The notes under the pieces: model-generated | The model's database searches: none | Told to the model about the DNA's origin: nothing | What the model saw: only the letters and a program-made list of their open reading frames with translations | Shown: positions 1-5,658 of the stretch, in pieces | Position numbering within the stretch: position 1 is the first letter of the stretch | Layout of the letters: each line of letters begins with the position of its first letter | Position numbers and translations under genes: made by a program | Source of the DNA: Mesorhizobium sp. | GTDB lineage: Bacteria > Pseudomonadota > Alphaproteobacteria > Rhizobiales > Rhizobiaceae | DNA: 6,661 bases | Assembly: GCA_030698645.1 (NCBI GenBank) | Contig: JAUYMV010000265.1 | Coordinates: forward strand, 1-6,661 | Reading direction: 5' to 3'

Positions 1-361
1 ACTGCCAGTTGGTGTTGGTGACGAAGGAGACCGCCGTATTGAAGGCGAGGTCGGGCGCGAGATTGGCGAAACCCTGCGGGTTGAGCGGCAGAAAGGCCTG
101 CAGCCGTAGCAGGGCATAGAGCGCCACGAAGCCGGCCGCACTGAACGTGAGCAAGGCAAGCGCATAGGCCAGCCAGCCCTGCTCCTTCCGCGCATCGACG
201 CCCGCGACCGCATAAAGGCCGCGCTCGACCGGGCCGAGCACGGGATCGAGCCAGGTCCTGCCGCCGGAAAAGACGGTCGCCATATAAAGGCCGAGCGGCT
301 TGATCAGGGCGAAGACGGCGAGGAAGAGGAGGCCGATTTGCAGCCACCCGATGGTTGACAT
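1..361 (-). CDS. kdpA: Potassium-transporting ATPase subunit A, N-terminal part (runs off left edge)
   Basis: KdpA is the K+-channel-like subunit of the inner-membrane KdpFABC pump, which takes up potassium with very high affinity when K+ is scarce. Only the first 120 residues are present; KdpA is normally about 560 residues. The N-terminus ([19 protein letters not shown]) forms the first membrane helix at about residues 5-25. A second helix lies at about 63-86. The fragment ends in [14 protein letters not shown] (residues 107-120), the hallmark first pore-loop and selectivity-filter region of KdpA. The ATG at 361-359 has an AGGAG Shine-Dalgarno at 373-369, seven bases upstream. It follows kdpF after 30 bases in the usual kdpF-kdpA order. 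Identification is firm; the truncation is caused only by the window edge. Confidence 0.97.
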   Translation of the reverse strand, partial: MSTIGWLQIGLLFLAVFALIKPLGLYMATVFSGGRTWLDPVLGPVERGLYAVAGVDARKEQGWLAYALALLTFSAAGFVALYALLRLQAFLPLNPQGFANLAPDLAFNTAVSFVTNTNWQ

Positions 362-391
362 GGGAATGCTCCTAGATGGGATTGCGGGACG

Positions 392-478
392 TCAGAAGCG
401 CTCTGGATGGAGCAGCGTAACGACGAGGTAGACCGCCAGCGCGGCGGCGACGATGAGCCCGACGATGATCTCGAACAT
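392..478 (-). CDS. kdpF: KdpF small membrane subunit of the Kdp potassium pump
   Basis: This is a 28-residue, single-helix peptide beginning MFEIIVGLIVAAALAVYLVV and ending LLHPERF. It matches the KdpF family in size, in hydrophobic span (about residues 3-23) and in the C-terminal HPE[RK]F tail. In known Kdp complexes KdpF is a lipid-like stabilising subunit of KdpFABC in the inner membrane. The gene sits directly before kdpA. Its Shine-Dalgarno (AGGGGG, 492-487) overlaps the stop codon of the upstream 27-residue ORF, which suggests translational coupling. The gene is too short for most gene callers and is easily missed. Confidence 0.93.
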   Translation of the reverse strand: MFEIIVGLIVAAALAVYLVVTLLHPERF

Positions 479-490
479 GTTGCGCGCCCC

Positions 491-574
491 CTACAACCGA
501 CTTAGCGCGCGGGCATAGAGCGCCATGGCGGCAAGCATGCCGAAGCCAAGCGCAAGGAAGAGAATATCGGACAT
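491..574 (-). CDS. Small single-helix membrane protein leading the kdp operon
   Basis: This is a 27-residue peptide that starts MSDILFLALGFGMLAAMALY and ends ARALSRL. One hydrophobic helix (about residues 4-20) is followed by a short basic tail, suggesting an N-out/C-in inner-membrane topology. The start at 574-572 is fixed by a strong AGGAG at 585-581 with a six-base spacer. A longer in-frame reading up to 691 has no hydrophobic or family-like content before this ATG. The stop codon overlaps the kdpF ribosome-binding site, so it is the first gene of the kdp operon and probably coupled to kdpF. From memory, similar tiny ORFs with an acidic N-terminus and a C-terminal RL tail precede kdpF in other bacteria. 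I know no function for it. A structural or regulatory role in the Kdp complex is only a guess. Confidence 0.72.
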   Translation of the reverse strand: MSDILFLALGFGMLAAMALYARALSRL

Positions 575-580
575 GGCGGT

Positions 581-585
581 CTCCT
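581..585 (-). promoter_or_regulatory. Ribosome-binding site that fixes the start of the 27-residue kdp leader gene
   Basis: AGGAG on the minus strand lies six bases before the ATG at 574. It is the best Shine-Dalgarno of the three kdp-side genes. It argues that translation of the operon begins at the small ORF and not at the upstream in-frame ATG near 691. Confidence 0.75.
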
Positions 586-654
586 GTGGCCGAGTGGTGC
601 AGGAGACATGCGCCCGGGAGGCGTCAGATATCGATTGTGAAGCGTCGTCGCGTG

Positions 655-670
655 CGTAAAGAATCCGTAA
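655..670 (-). promoter_or_regulatory. Possible KdpE-type direct-repeat operator upstream of the kdp operon
   Basis: Read on the minus strand, TTACG GATTCT TTACG gives two TTACG half-sites 11 bases apart. They lie about 80-95 bases before the first kdp start. OmpR-family regulators such as KdpE bind tandem half-sites about one helical turn apart, and kdp operons are usually KdpDE-controlled, so the position and spacing are suggestive. Against it: the motif is short, I see no convincing -35/-10 pair downstream, and its right edge touches the first bases of the transposase remnant. Low confidence. Confidence 0.3.
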
Positions 671-671
671 G

Positions 672-815
672 GTTCTTGCGTCTGACATCATATACCTGCC
701 GACGCGCAGGCGCTTCCTCTATCCGGTCGCGATCGTGGACTGGTCTACCCGCAAGGTGCTGGCCTGGCGCATCTCAAACACGCTGAAGGCCGACTTCTGC
801 GTCGAGGCCCTGCGC
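672..815 (+). pseudogene. IS3-family transposase (OrfB) internal fragment, broken remnant
   Basis: In one plus-strand frame this stretch reads about 47 residues of an IS3-family integrase-type transposase. It contains ASDIIYLPTRRRFLYPVAIV, then DWSTRKVLAWRISN and ADFCVEAL. This corresponds to the well-known segment (W..DITY.P...G.LYLVAI.DW.SRKVL.WR.SNT....FCVEAL) around the first catalytic Asp, here encoded at 684-686. The expected continuation towards the second Asp (NTDQGSQFT) is absent: after CVEAL, near 812, the reading becomes unrelated. There is a stop (657-659) just upstream in frame. No start, no terminal inverted repeats and no OrfA are visible. It is a doubly truncated relic lying between the kdp promoter region and the end of the lipoprotein gene, and cannot encode an active enzyme. 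The exact borders are uncertain by about 10-20 bases. Confidence 0.85.
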
Positions 816-850
816 AAACGGGCATCGGTCGCCATGCGCCGGTCATTCGG

Positions 851-1711
851 TCACCGGCGCCATGCTGCGGCTATGTCGTTGATCGCCGCGCTTGCCGATG
901 CGCTCTCCCACCCGTCGCGCCGGCCGCGGACGTAGGCCACGAAGCCCAGCCTTGTCCCGCGCGACAGACCGGCGGCGGCGATCACATCGGGAATGATCGT
1001 ATCGCGTCCGTAGAGCCGGGCGGCCGGGAGGTCGAGTTCGGGAAGAATGTGATGAACCAGCTCGGCGCAGAAAAGGCGGTCGCCCTCGGCGGCATTGAAG
1101 CGAAAATCGAAACGCGATCCGATATGCTCGAAGTAGCGCAGGAGGGCTTTGCGGCGGCAGGAGGGACCGCCCACACGCGGCCGGAGAACCATGGCCTTGT
1201 CGGTATCGAAGACGCCCTCGGCGAGCGAGAGGTGAACGCCCTTCTTGTCGGCCTCGATGAAAACTTTTCCGGCCCGTATCGCATCCCGGTGAGGCGCGAT
1301 GAACGGCTCGTTCCATGCCCCGAGCCGGCGGAGTTGCTTTTCCGTGCCGAGATAGATTGTCGTGTGGCTGAACAGCCCCGGAATCGCTGTTCCGGTCAGC
1401 CTGTTATCGGAACTGACCAGCACGATATCGAGCGGTTGTAGCCTGCGCAGGATGAAGCCATGTGCGTCGGGGCGTTCGGCCAGATGCCCCTTTCGAAATT
1501 CCACCAGCGCTATCGTGCGACCGACAAGGGGCGCAAACGGATCGGCCAGTGCGATCAGCCAGCCGGGATATGCCGGCGCGCTGCCGCAACAGCCAGCCAG
1601 AGCCGCCGGCGCACCCTTCAACTGCGGCGTCGTCTGGTCCTTCGTATCATGGATACAACCTGCAAGCGTGGTCATGAGGACCAGCAACAGCAGACGCGCG
1701 AACGCAGGCAC
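851..1711 (-). CDS. Lipoprotein with permuted papain-like (YiiX/NlpC-P60 class) hydrolase or acyltransferase domain
   Basis: This 286-residue protein has a lipoprotein signal peptide (hydrophobic 7-16, lipobox LAGC, acylated Cys19). Ile follows the Cys, so outer-membrane sorting is likely. The body shows the circularly permuted papain fold of YiiX/YaeF/YebB-like and LRAT-like enzymes. LDIVLVSSDNR (94-104) leads to FSHTTIYLG with probable catalytic His116. FIEADKKGVHLSLAEGVF (151-168) follows. CAELVHHIL (215-223) supplies the probable nucleophile Cys215. The His-before-Cys order is the permuted arrangement. Relatives are amidases or peptidases of cell-wall or lipid substrates, or acyltransferases; the substrate here is unknown. 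The start is GTG (1711-1709), preceded closely by GGGGGAG; the signal peptide leaves no room for a later start. It lies 261 bases after the acyltransferase gene and probably has its own FNR/FixK-type promoter. Confidence 0.83.
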   Translation of the reverse strand: MPAFARLLLLVLMTTLAGCIHDTKDQTTPQLKGAPAALAGCCGSAPAYPGWLIALADPFAPLVGRTIALVEFRKGHLAERPDAHGFILRRLQPLDIVLVSSDNRLTGTAIPGLFSHTTIYLGTEKQLRRLGAWNEPFIAPHRDAIRAGKVFIEADKKGVHLSLAEGVFDTDKAMVLRPRVGGPSCRRKALLRYFEHIGSRFDFRFNAAEGDRLFCAELVHHILPELDLPAARLYGRDTIIPDVIAAAGLSRGTRLGFVAYVRGRRDGWESASASAAINDIAAAWRR

Positions 1712-1800
1712 CTACTCCCCCTTCTCCGATCGCCAAGCAGCCGGCTGATCGACCCCAGGCCCGGAACCCCGTCACGGTCCCGGATAGGCCCGTGTTTGCC

Positions 1801-1828
1801 GAGGATTTCGCCGTCCAAGCAAATCCTC
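1801..1828 (-). repeat. Perfect 8-bp inverted repeat (hairpin) in the predicted leader of the lipoprotein gene
   Basis: GAGGATTT (1801-1808) and AAATCCTC (1821-1828) are perfectly complementary arms around a 12-base loop. In the minus-strand transcript predicted to start near 1833, this hairpin would form almost at the 5' end of a leader of about 120 bases. No U-run follows it, so it does not look like an intrinsic terminator. It could stabilise the mRNA, be a protein operator, or be chance in GC-rich sequence. Confidence 0.45.
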
Positions 1829-1839
1829 CCCGCCGCGGA

Positions 1840-1845
1840 TTGATA
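1840..1845 (-). promoter_or_regulatory. Candidate -10 element for the lipoprotein gene
   Basis: TATCAA on the minus strand matches four of six bases of the sigma70 -10 consensus. It starts 21 bases after the end of the FNR/FixK-type box at 1867-1880. That places the box centre about 40-41 bases before a start site near 1833, the textbook class II activator geometry. There is no recognisable -35 element, as expected where an activator replaces it. The leader would be about 120 bases. Confidence 0.42.
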
Positions 1846-1866
1846 AGTGTCCGCACATTCGCGGCT

Positions 1867-1880
1867 TTGACATAAATCAA
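1867..1880 (-). promoter_or_regulatory. FNR/FixK/DNR-type activator box
   Basis: The minus strand reads TTGATTTATGTCAA (plus strand TTGACATAAATCAA), a full match to the TTGAT-N4-(A/G)TCAA consensus of CRP/FNR-family regulators such as FNR, FixK and DNR. These control microaerobic or anaerobic genes in alphaproteobacteria. The spacing to a -10-like TATCAA at 1845-1840 fits class II activation of the lipoprotein gene at 1711. Reading to the right, the plus strand offers neither a -10 at the right distance nor a gene. The match is seen directly; which regulator binds is inferred. Confidence 0.68.
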
Positions 1881-1972
1881 GGGCGATCTATTGCGAACCT
1901 CGTCCTGCCGCGGCGACGACTCTGGCGTATCGACTCCGTGGCGGGTTTGGCTGCGAAAGAGGGGGGGTGGTG

Positions 1973-3265
1973 TCAGGACCAGCGTGTGGCGGGAACCCCC
2001 TCGCGTTCGAACAGCGCCATCAGCCCTTCGAACCGCTCCTCGACCCGACTTTTCTCGATCCAGAATGTCAGTGTCGTCGCTTCAGGCCCAGACAGGACGA
2101 TGCAGCTTGGCGCCGTGCCGGTACAGGTTCCGCCAAACATCACCGCATCGCGGAATTCCGCGAAAGGCCCGCTCGGGTCGAGCGGCGGTACTATGGACAG
2201 GATTATGTCCGCCGGTGCGTAGCCCTTCAATTTCTCGGGGACGAGCCAAGGCAGGCGCTCCTGCAACCAGCGGGCGACGGCAAGCATCCGGGACGTCAGG
2301 AACGGCATGGCGCTCTTCCCGAAGTCCTGCATCCTGAGGCTTTCAGCCACCGTGGTCGCGAACGTGGTCAGGTCCGTTTGCCCCCGCAGTCTCAGGACTT
2401 CGGTTCGTGCATGCAGGAAACGGTCCTCCTGCCCATGGAAGCGCAGTTTCGGTATCCGCATGTGCATCGCCTTGACCGTCCCAGTGCCGTTTCGGTCGAA
2501 CATCAGTCCGCGCAGGATAATCGCGATCAGCATTGCGTTCCTGCCGACGCCATGCCGGGCAGCCGTCCTATTCAGCGCCTGCGGAACGATGGATAGCGCG
2601 GCAAATCGGAAATCGTCGATGCTTCGCCGCTCGCAACCGGCCATCGCAAGGTAACCCGCGGTCATTGGCGCGGCGGCCAGCCAAAACGCCATACGGCGGA
2701 AGATCGCCATCGGTTTGGTGCCGCTTGTGTCGTCGAAACCTTCGTTCGCGGCGGGCAGTCCGGCGAGTGTGCGCGCCAGGTCCGCGCCGTCAAAAAGCGT
2801 ATGGGCCAGCGCCATTGATAGGAGACTTCGCGTGCCGGTGGACTCGGGCTGTTTCCGCATCTCGCCACGCGCCCGGAATGCCGGAAGGTCGGGATTGTCG
2901 TAGATGTCGGGCAGGCGCTCCAGATGTCCGGCCAGTGCCGCCTTGAACTCGTCGACTTCCGCATACTGGCACAACGGGTCGAGGCCGCGCACCTTGCCGT
3001 CGGCCTCGACAGATACGCGACCCGTGTCGTGGTGGCTGTTCCGGTCCCGCCCAACCGAGAGCCGCAGCTGCGGCGCCAGTTTGACGAAATTGCCGACCAG
3101 GCTCACGAAGACTTCGCGCGAGATCGGCCGTTTGCATGCGGCAACGAAATGGATCGTCAACGACGATATCGCGAAATGCCACTGCAAGGGACTGAAAGGC
3201 CGCTTCTCTTCCGACATGCGCGCAGAGGTTTCGCCCCGTCCGGTCACCGTTTCGGGTTCATGCAT
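1973..3265 (-). CDS. HxxxDG acyltransferase, wax-ester-synthase/condensation-like
   Basis: This 430-residue protein belongs, by motif and overall shape, to the CoA-dependent acyltransferase superfamily that includes WS/DGAT, PapA-like and condensation-domain enzymes. The N-terminal FSPLQWHF (24-31) resembles the opening S/P-x-x-D/W segment of that fold. MALAHTLFDGADL (151-163) carries the xHxxxDG active-site motif, with His155 as general base and Asp159. The first His of the usual HHxxxDG is Ala154. The C-terminal half (from about 350: DIILSIVPPLDPSGP, then MFGGT and TFWIEKSRV) resembles the second chloramphenicol-acetyltransferase-like subdomain. No signal peptide is seen; a hydrophobic patch at about 192-210 may contact membrane. 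The ATG at 3265 overlaps the end of the permease gene by eight bases and has GGAGG nine bases upstream. A later ATG (3217) lacks such a site. Substrate unknown. Confidence 0.78.
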   Translation of the reverse strand: MHEPETVTGRGETSARMSEEKRPFSPLQWHFAISSLTIHFVAACKRPISREVFVSLVGNFVKLAPQLRLSVGRDRNSHHDTGRVSVEADGKVRGLDPLCQYAEVDEFKAALAGHLERLPDIYDNPDLPAFRARGEMRKQPESTGTRSLLSMALAHTLFDGADLARTLAGLPAANEGFDDTSGTKPMAIFRRMAFWLAAAPMTAGYLAMAGCERRSIDDFRFAALSIVPQALNRTAARHGVGRNAMLIAIILRGLMFDRNGTGTVKAMHMRIPKLRFHGQEDRFLHARTEVLRLRGQTDLTTFATTVAESLRMQDFGKSAMPFLTSRMLAVARWLQERLPWLVPEKLKGYAPADIILSIVPPLDPSGPFAEFRDAVMFGGTCTGTAPSCIVLSGPEATTLTFWIEKSRVEERFEGLMALFEREGVPATRWS

Positions 3266-4382
3266 GGCGAAGCGCCTCCGCCGGCAGCATATGGACCGCG
3301 CGCCATGCCGGATAGGCGGCGCCGACCATGCAAAGCGGTATCGCAAACGCCACCGGCAGCACCAGGTCCGAGAGGCTCGGCGTGAAAGAGATGATGTCGC
3401 CTATGGCGGGGATCGAGCCGAACAGGGAAGACGCGGCCAGCCCGACGAGGACGCCGCCGACACAGCCCAGGATGCCGATGAACAGCCCCTCGATCATGAT
3501 CAGGGATATCACGAGCCGGTCGCTCCATCCGATCGAACTGAGCATGCCGATCTCGCGTGTGCGCTCCTGCACGGAGAGGAGCAGCGTGGCCAGAAGGTTG
3601 AGCGCACCCATCACCACGGCGACGATCGAAATCGCGTTCGACACGGCCTTCAGGATTGTGATGTTGCGGTCGCTGCTTAGCCGGTCGGCTATTTCCTGCA
3701 TGTCCGACACGACGACCGGGAGTCTTTGCTCGATGGCCGCCCGAACCTCCCGTTTCCGGACTTGACTGAGACCCGGGTCCAGCCGGATCGAGAATGTGCT
3801 GACCTGCGCCAGGCGCAAGGAAGCTTCTTGCAGGACCTTCAGGGGCATGGCCGCCACGCCGCGGTTCAACGCCGTTCCGTAGGCCGTGATGCCGACTACT
3901 TCGAACTCCTCGTCCAGCAGTTCTATCCGGTCGCCGACCTTCGCTCCGAGCGTCTGCGCGATCACGTCTCCAAGCATGATTTCCGGACGACCTGCATCCG
4001 GCCGCCTGCCGGATGCCACAGGCACCAAGGCCCACTTCGCCGCGCTATCCGACACGCCTGCCACCATGACCTGCTGGCCTGCGGGCGTGCTCGTGAAGAC
4101 ATAAAGTTCGCTGGAAACCTCCGCGACACCGTCGACGGCGGCCAGTTCGAGTCCCATCGATTCGGGCAGCCTCATTGCAGTGATGTCTATCACGTTGCGC
4201 TGGGTCACCAGCAGCTCCGAGCTTCGTTCGGTGAAGCCCTCGGCAAGGCTCTCGTAAATGCCGCGGCCGAGCGCCAGCAAGGCAACGGCGGTTCCAATGG
4301 CGAGGGCGATTCCGAGGATAGTGAGCAGCGTACGTGCCGGACGCCGCTTCAGGTTGCTGTAGGCGAATTCGACGAGCGTCAT
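3258..4382 (-). CDS. ABC transporter permease, FtsX/MacB/LolC type
   Basis: This 374-residue inner-membrane protein has the four-helix FtsX/MacB layout. A first helix at about 17-39 follows NLKRRPARTLLTILGIALA. A large periplasmic domain (about 42-243) comes next, then three helices at about 247-270, 290-322 and 338-357. ERTREIGMLSSIGWS (273-287) is the conserved coupling segment that contacts the ATPase. The end YPAWRAVHMLPAEALRH is typical of the family. These permeases do not move substrate through a channel. They extract or push lipoproteins, lipids or periplasmic substrates (LolCDE, MacB mechanotransmission). The ATG at 4382 overlaps the ATPase stop in ATGA. A longer in-frame reading begins at 4451 inside the ATPase gene and adds unrelated residues, so I reject it. 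It is probably a homodimer, as no second permease gene is present. Confidence 0.92.
   Translation of the reverse strand: MTLVEFAYSNLKRRPARTLLTILGIALAIGTAVALLALGRGIYESLAEGFTERSSELLVTQRNVIDITAMRLPESMGLELAAVDGVAEVSSELYVFTSTPAGQQVMVAGVSDSAAKWALVPVASGRRPDAGRPEIMLGDVIAQTLGAKVGDRIELLDEEFEVVGITAYGTALNRGVAAMPLKVLQEASLRLAQVSTFSIRLDPGLSQVRKREVRAAIEQRLPVVVSDMQEIADRLSSDRNITILKAVSNAISIVAVVMGALNLLATLLLSVQERTREIGMLSSIGWSDRLVISLIMIEGLFIGILGCVGGVLVGLAASSLFGSIPAIGDIISFTPSLSDLVLPVAFAIPLCMVGAAYPAWRAVHMLPAEALRHA
3275..3279 (-). promoter_or_regulatory. Ribosome-binding site for the acyltransferase gene, inside the permease gene
   Basis: GGAGG on the minus strand lies nine bases before the ATG at 3265. It decides that start over the downstream in-frame ATG at 3217, and shows the acyltransferase is translated together with the permease whose last codons it overlaps. 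Confidence 0.65.
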
Positions 4383-5071
4383 GCGGAGACTGTCTCCAGC
4401 ATTCGGTCGTCGCAGATGCGGCCGTCCGCGAGCGTCACGATGCGTTCGCACCGCTTGGCGAGGGACAGATCGTGCGTCACGATCACCAGCGCCATCTGCA
4501 GCTTCCGATGCAGATCGAACATCAGCGTGGCGACCGCATCGGCGTTCGCGCTGTCGAGATTGCCGGTCGGTTCGTCCGCCAACAGGAGTTCGGGTTCCCG
4601 AACGAGCGCCCTCGCCAGGGCAACGCGCTGGCGTTCTCCGCCGGAAAGTTCCGCCGGCAATCGATCTCCCATCTCGGACAGGCCTACCTTTTCCAGCATA
4701 TGCTCAACCCGGAGTCTGGTTTCCCCGTCTCGTCCGCCAATAAGCGCGAGTTCGACGTTCTGCCTTGCCGTCAGCGTTGGCAGGAGGTGAAATTCCTGAA
4801 AGACGATACCGATCGAAGAGCGTCGCAACGCGGCCCATTGACCGCGGGAGGTGACTTCGGTTCCGTCCCAGAAAACGCGGCCCTCGTCGGGCAGGTCCAG
4901 GCCTGAAGCGACATTCAGCAGGCAGGATTTCCCGCTCCCGCTGCGGCCGACGAGCGCAACGCTCTCTCCGCGCCGCAATACGAGGTCCACCCCGTTCAGG
5001 GCGCGAATACGACCGTGATCGAAGCTTCGCCTTATGCCCTCCAGCCACACCACGGCGCGTCCATCCGTCAT
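4379..5071 (-). CDS. ABC transporter ATP-binding protein, LolD/MacB type
   Basis: This 230-residue cytoplasmic ATPase has every catalytic motif in place. Walker A is GRSGSGKS (42-49). The Q-loop is FQEFHLLP, with Gln92. The signature is LSGGERQR (142-149), Walker B is LLLADE (162-167) followed by PTGNLD, and the H-loop is VTHD with His200. Length and the PTGNLDS and FQEFHLLPTLTARQNVELAL style place it in the LolD/MacB/FtsE group that drives FtsX-type permeases. This matches the permease encoded next. The ATG at 5071 overlaps the MlaC-like stop (ATGA, 5068-5071), and a GAGG lies 11 bases upstream. Its own stop overlaps the permease start the same way. It powers the exporter by ATP hydrolysis; substrate unknown. 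Confidence 0.95.
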   Translation of the reverse strand: MTDGRAVVWLEGIRRSFDHGRIRALNGVDLVLRRGESVALVGRSGSGKSCLLNVASGLDLPDEGRVFWDGTEVTSRGQWAALRRSSIGIVFQEFHLLPTLTARQNVELALIGGRDGETRLRVEHMLEKVGLSEMGDRLPAELSGGERQRVALARALVREPELLLADEPTGNLDSANADAVATLMFDLHRKLQMALVIVTHDLSLAKRCERIVTLADGRICDDRMLETVSA

Positions 5072-5658
5072 TTGAAGATCATCCTCGAGAAATGACCGAT
5101 TGCGCGTTCCAGATTTCCGCCGGTCGCGATCAGCGCGCTGTCAAAATCCGACTTCAGTGCCGCCAGCAATCCCCGGCCATCGACGGAAAGGTCCACCGCG
5201 GTCCACGCAAATGCGCCACCGGGCCTGATCGACCAGACGATGAAGCCTTGCTTTCCTTCGGCTTCAGCAAACACCACGGTCATTTTGATCCCGTTCGGTG
5301 TCTCGCGGATGCGCGCAACAGACGCCTTCGCGGGATCCATTCGGGTGACGACCCCGACGCACTCTTTCGCCAGCCGCGCCGCGATCGAGGAAGCAAGCTC
5401 GGTTCTCAATCCGGGGCCCATCGACACCCAGTTCAAGGCCGCGGCGCCGCTTGCAATCTCCACGGTATCGAAGGCCTGGTGGACGAATTTTGCGCAGGCC
5501 TCCGAACGTTGCCCGCCTGGCAGCCGCCTTATCGAAACGATTCGAGCTTGCACCGCATTGAAAAATTCATGGCCTAGTTCAGCGCGGGAATGATTGGCAG
5601 GCAGGAGAAGCAGGAAGAGAATGGCAAGAAGCATTCGGATTGGCATAAGGGGATTCAT
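5068..5658 (-). CDS. Exported MlaC/Ttg2D-like lipid-carrier protein, first gene of the ABC operon
   Basis: This 196-residue protein has a Sec signal peptide: positive residue at 8, hydrophobic 9-20, likely cleavage after SRA at 26. The mature part resembles the MlaC/Ttg2 (toluene tolerance) fold. An N-terminal helical region with CAKFVHQAFDTVEIA (55-69) is followed by a mixed sheet ending FAWTAVDLSVDGRGLL (150-165). The characteristic tail DFDSALIATGGNLERAIGHF (171-190) corresponds to the S.V..YR.QF...I...G...L stretch of MlaC. MlaC proteins carry phospholipids through the periplasm. Cys55 and Cys100 could form a disulfide. The start is uncertain: ATG 5658 is chosen for its signal peptide but lacks a well-spaced Shine-Dalgarno, and ATG 5646 or 5634 also keep a hydrophobic segment. 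It overlaps the ATPase gene by four bases. The family call is from pattern memory and not certain. Confidence 0.72.
   Translation of the reverse strand: MNPLMPIRMLLAILFLLLLPANHSRAELGHEFFNAVQARIVSIRRLPGGQRSEACAKFVHQAFDTVEIASGAAALNWVSMGPGLRTELASSIAARLAKECVGVVTRMDPAKASVARIRETPNGIKMTVVFAEAEGKQGFIVWSIRPGGAFAWTAVDLSVDGRGLLAALKSDFDSALIATGGNLERAIGHFSRMIFK

Noticed and set aside
575..691. In-frame 39-residue N-terminal extension of the small kdp leader peptide
   Set aside because: The extension is hydrophilic and unlike a membrane peptide. It runs through the probable promoter region, while the internal ATG at 574 has a strong, well-placed AGGAG.
1917..1936. CGACTC repeated twice 14 bases apart after the acyltransferase gene, examined as part of a terminator
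   Set aside because: It is a short direct repeat, not an inverted one. No stem with a following T-run is present, so I could not support an intrinsic terminator for the operon.
1961..1967. Run of seven G (C on the coding strand) next to the acyltransferase stop, a possible phase-variation tract
   Set aside because: It lies downstream of the stop codon (1975-1973), outside the coding frame and far from any start, so slippage would not switch a gene.
2904..3680. Plus-strand open frame of 258 codons across the acyltransferase/permease junction
   Set aside because: Antisense to two well-supported genes. Its composition is low-complexity His/Asp/Arg-rich, and there is no ribosome-binding site or family resemblance.
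4385..4397. Palindrome GGAGAC-T-GTCTCC just before the permease start
   Set aside because: It is inside the last codons of the ATPase gene, the one-base centre cannot form a hairpin loop, and the protein sequence there explains it. Probably chance.
3726..4790. Long plus-strand open frame of 354 codons across the ABC permease and ATPase genes
   Set aside because: It is antisense to two genes with complete family motifs, has no recognisable domains, and is the kind of open frame expected opposite GC-rich coding DNA.
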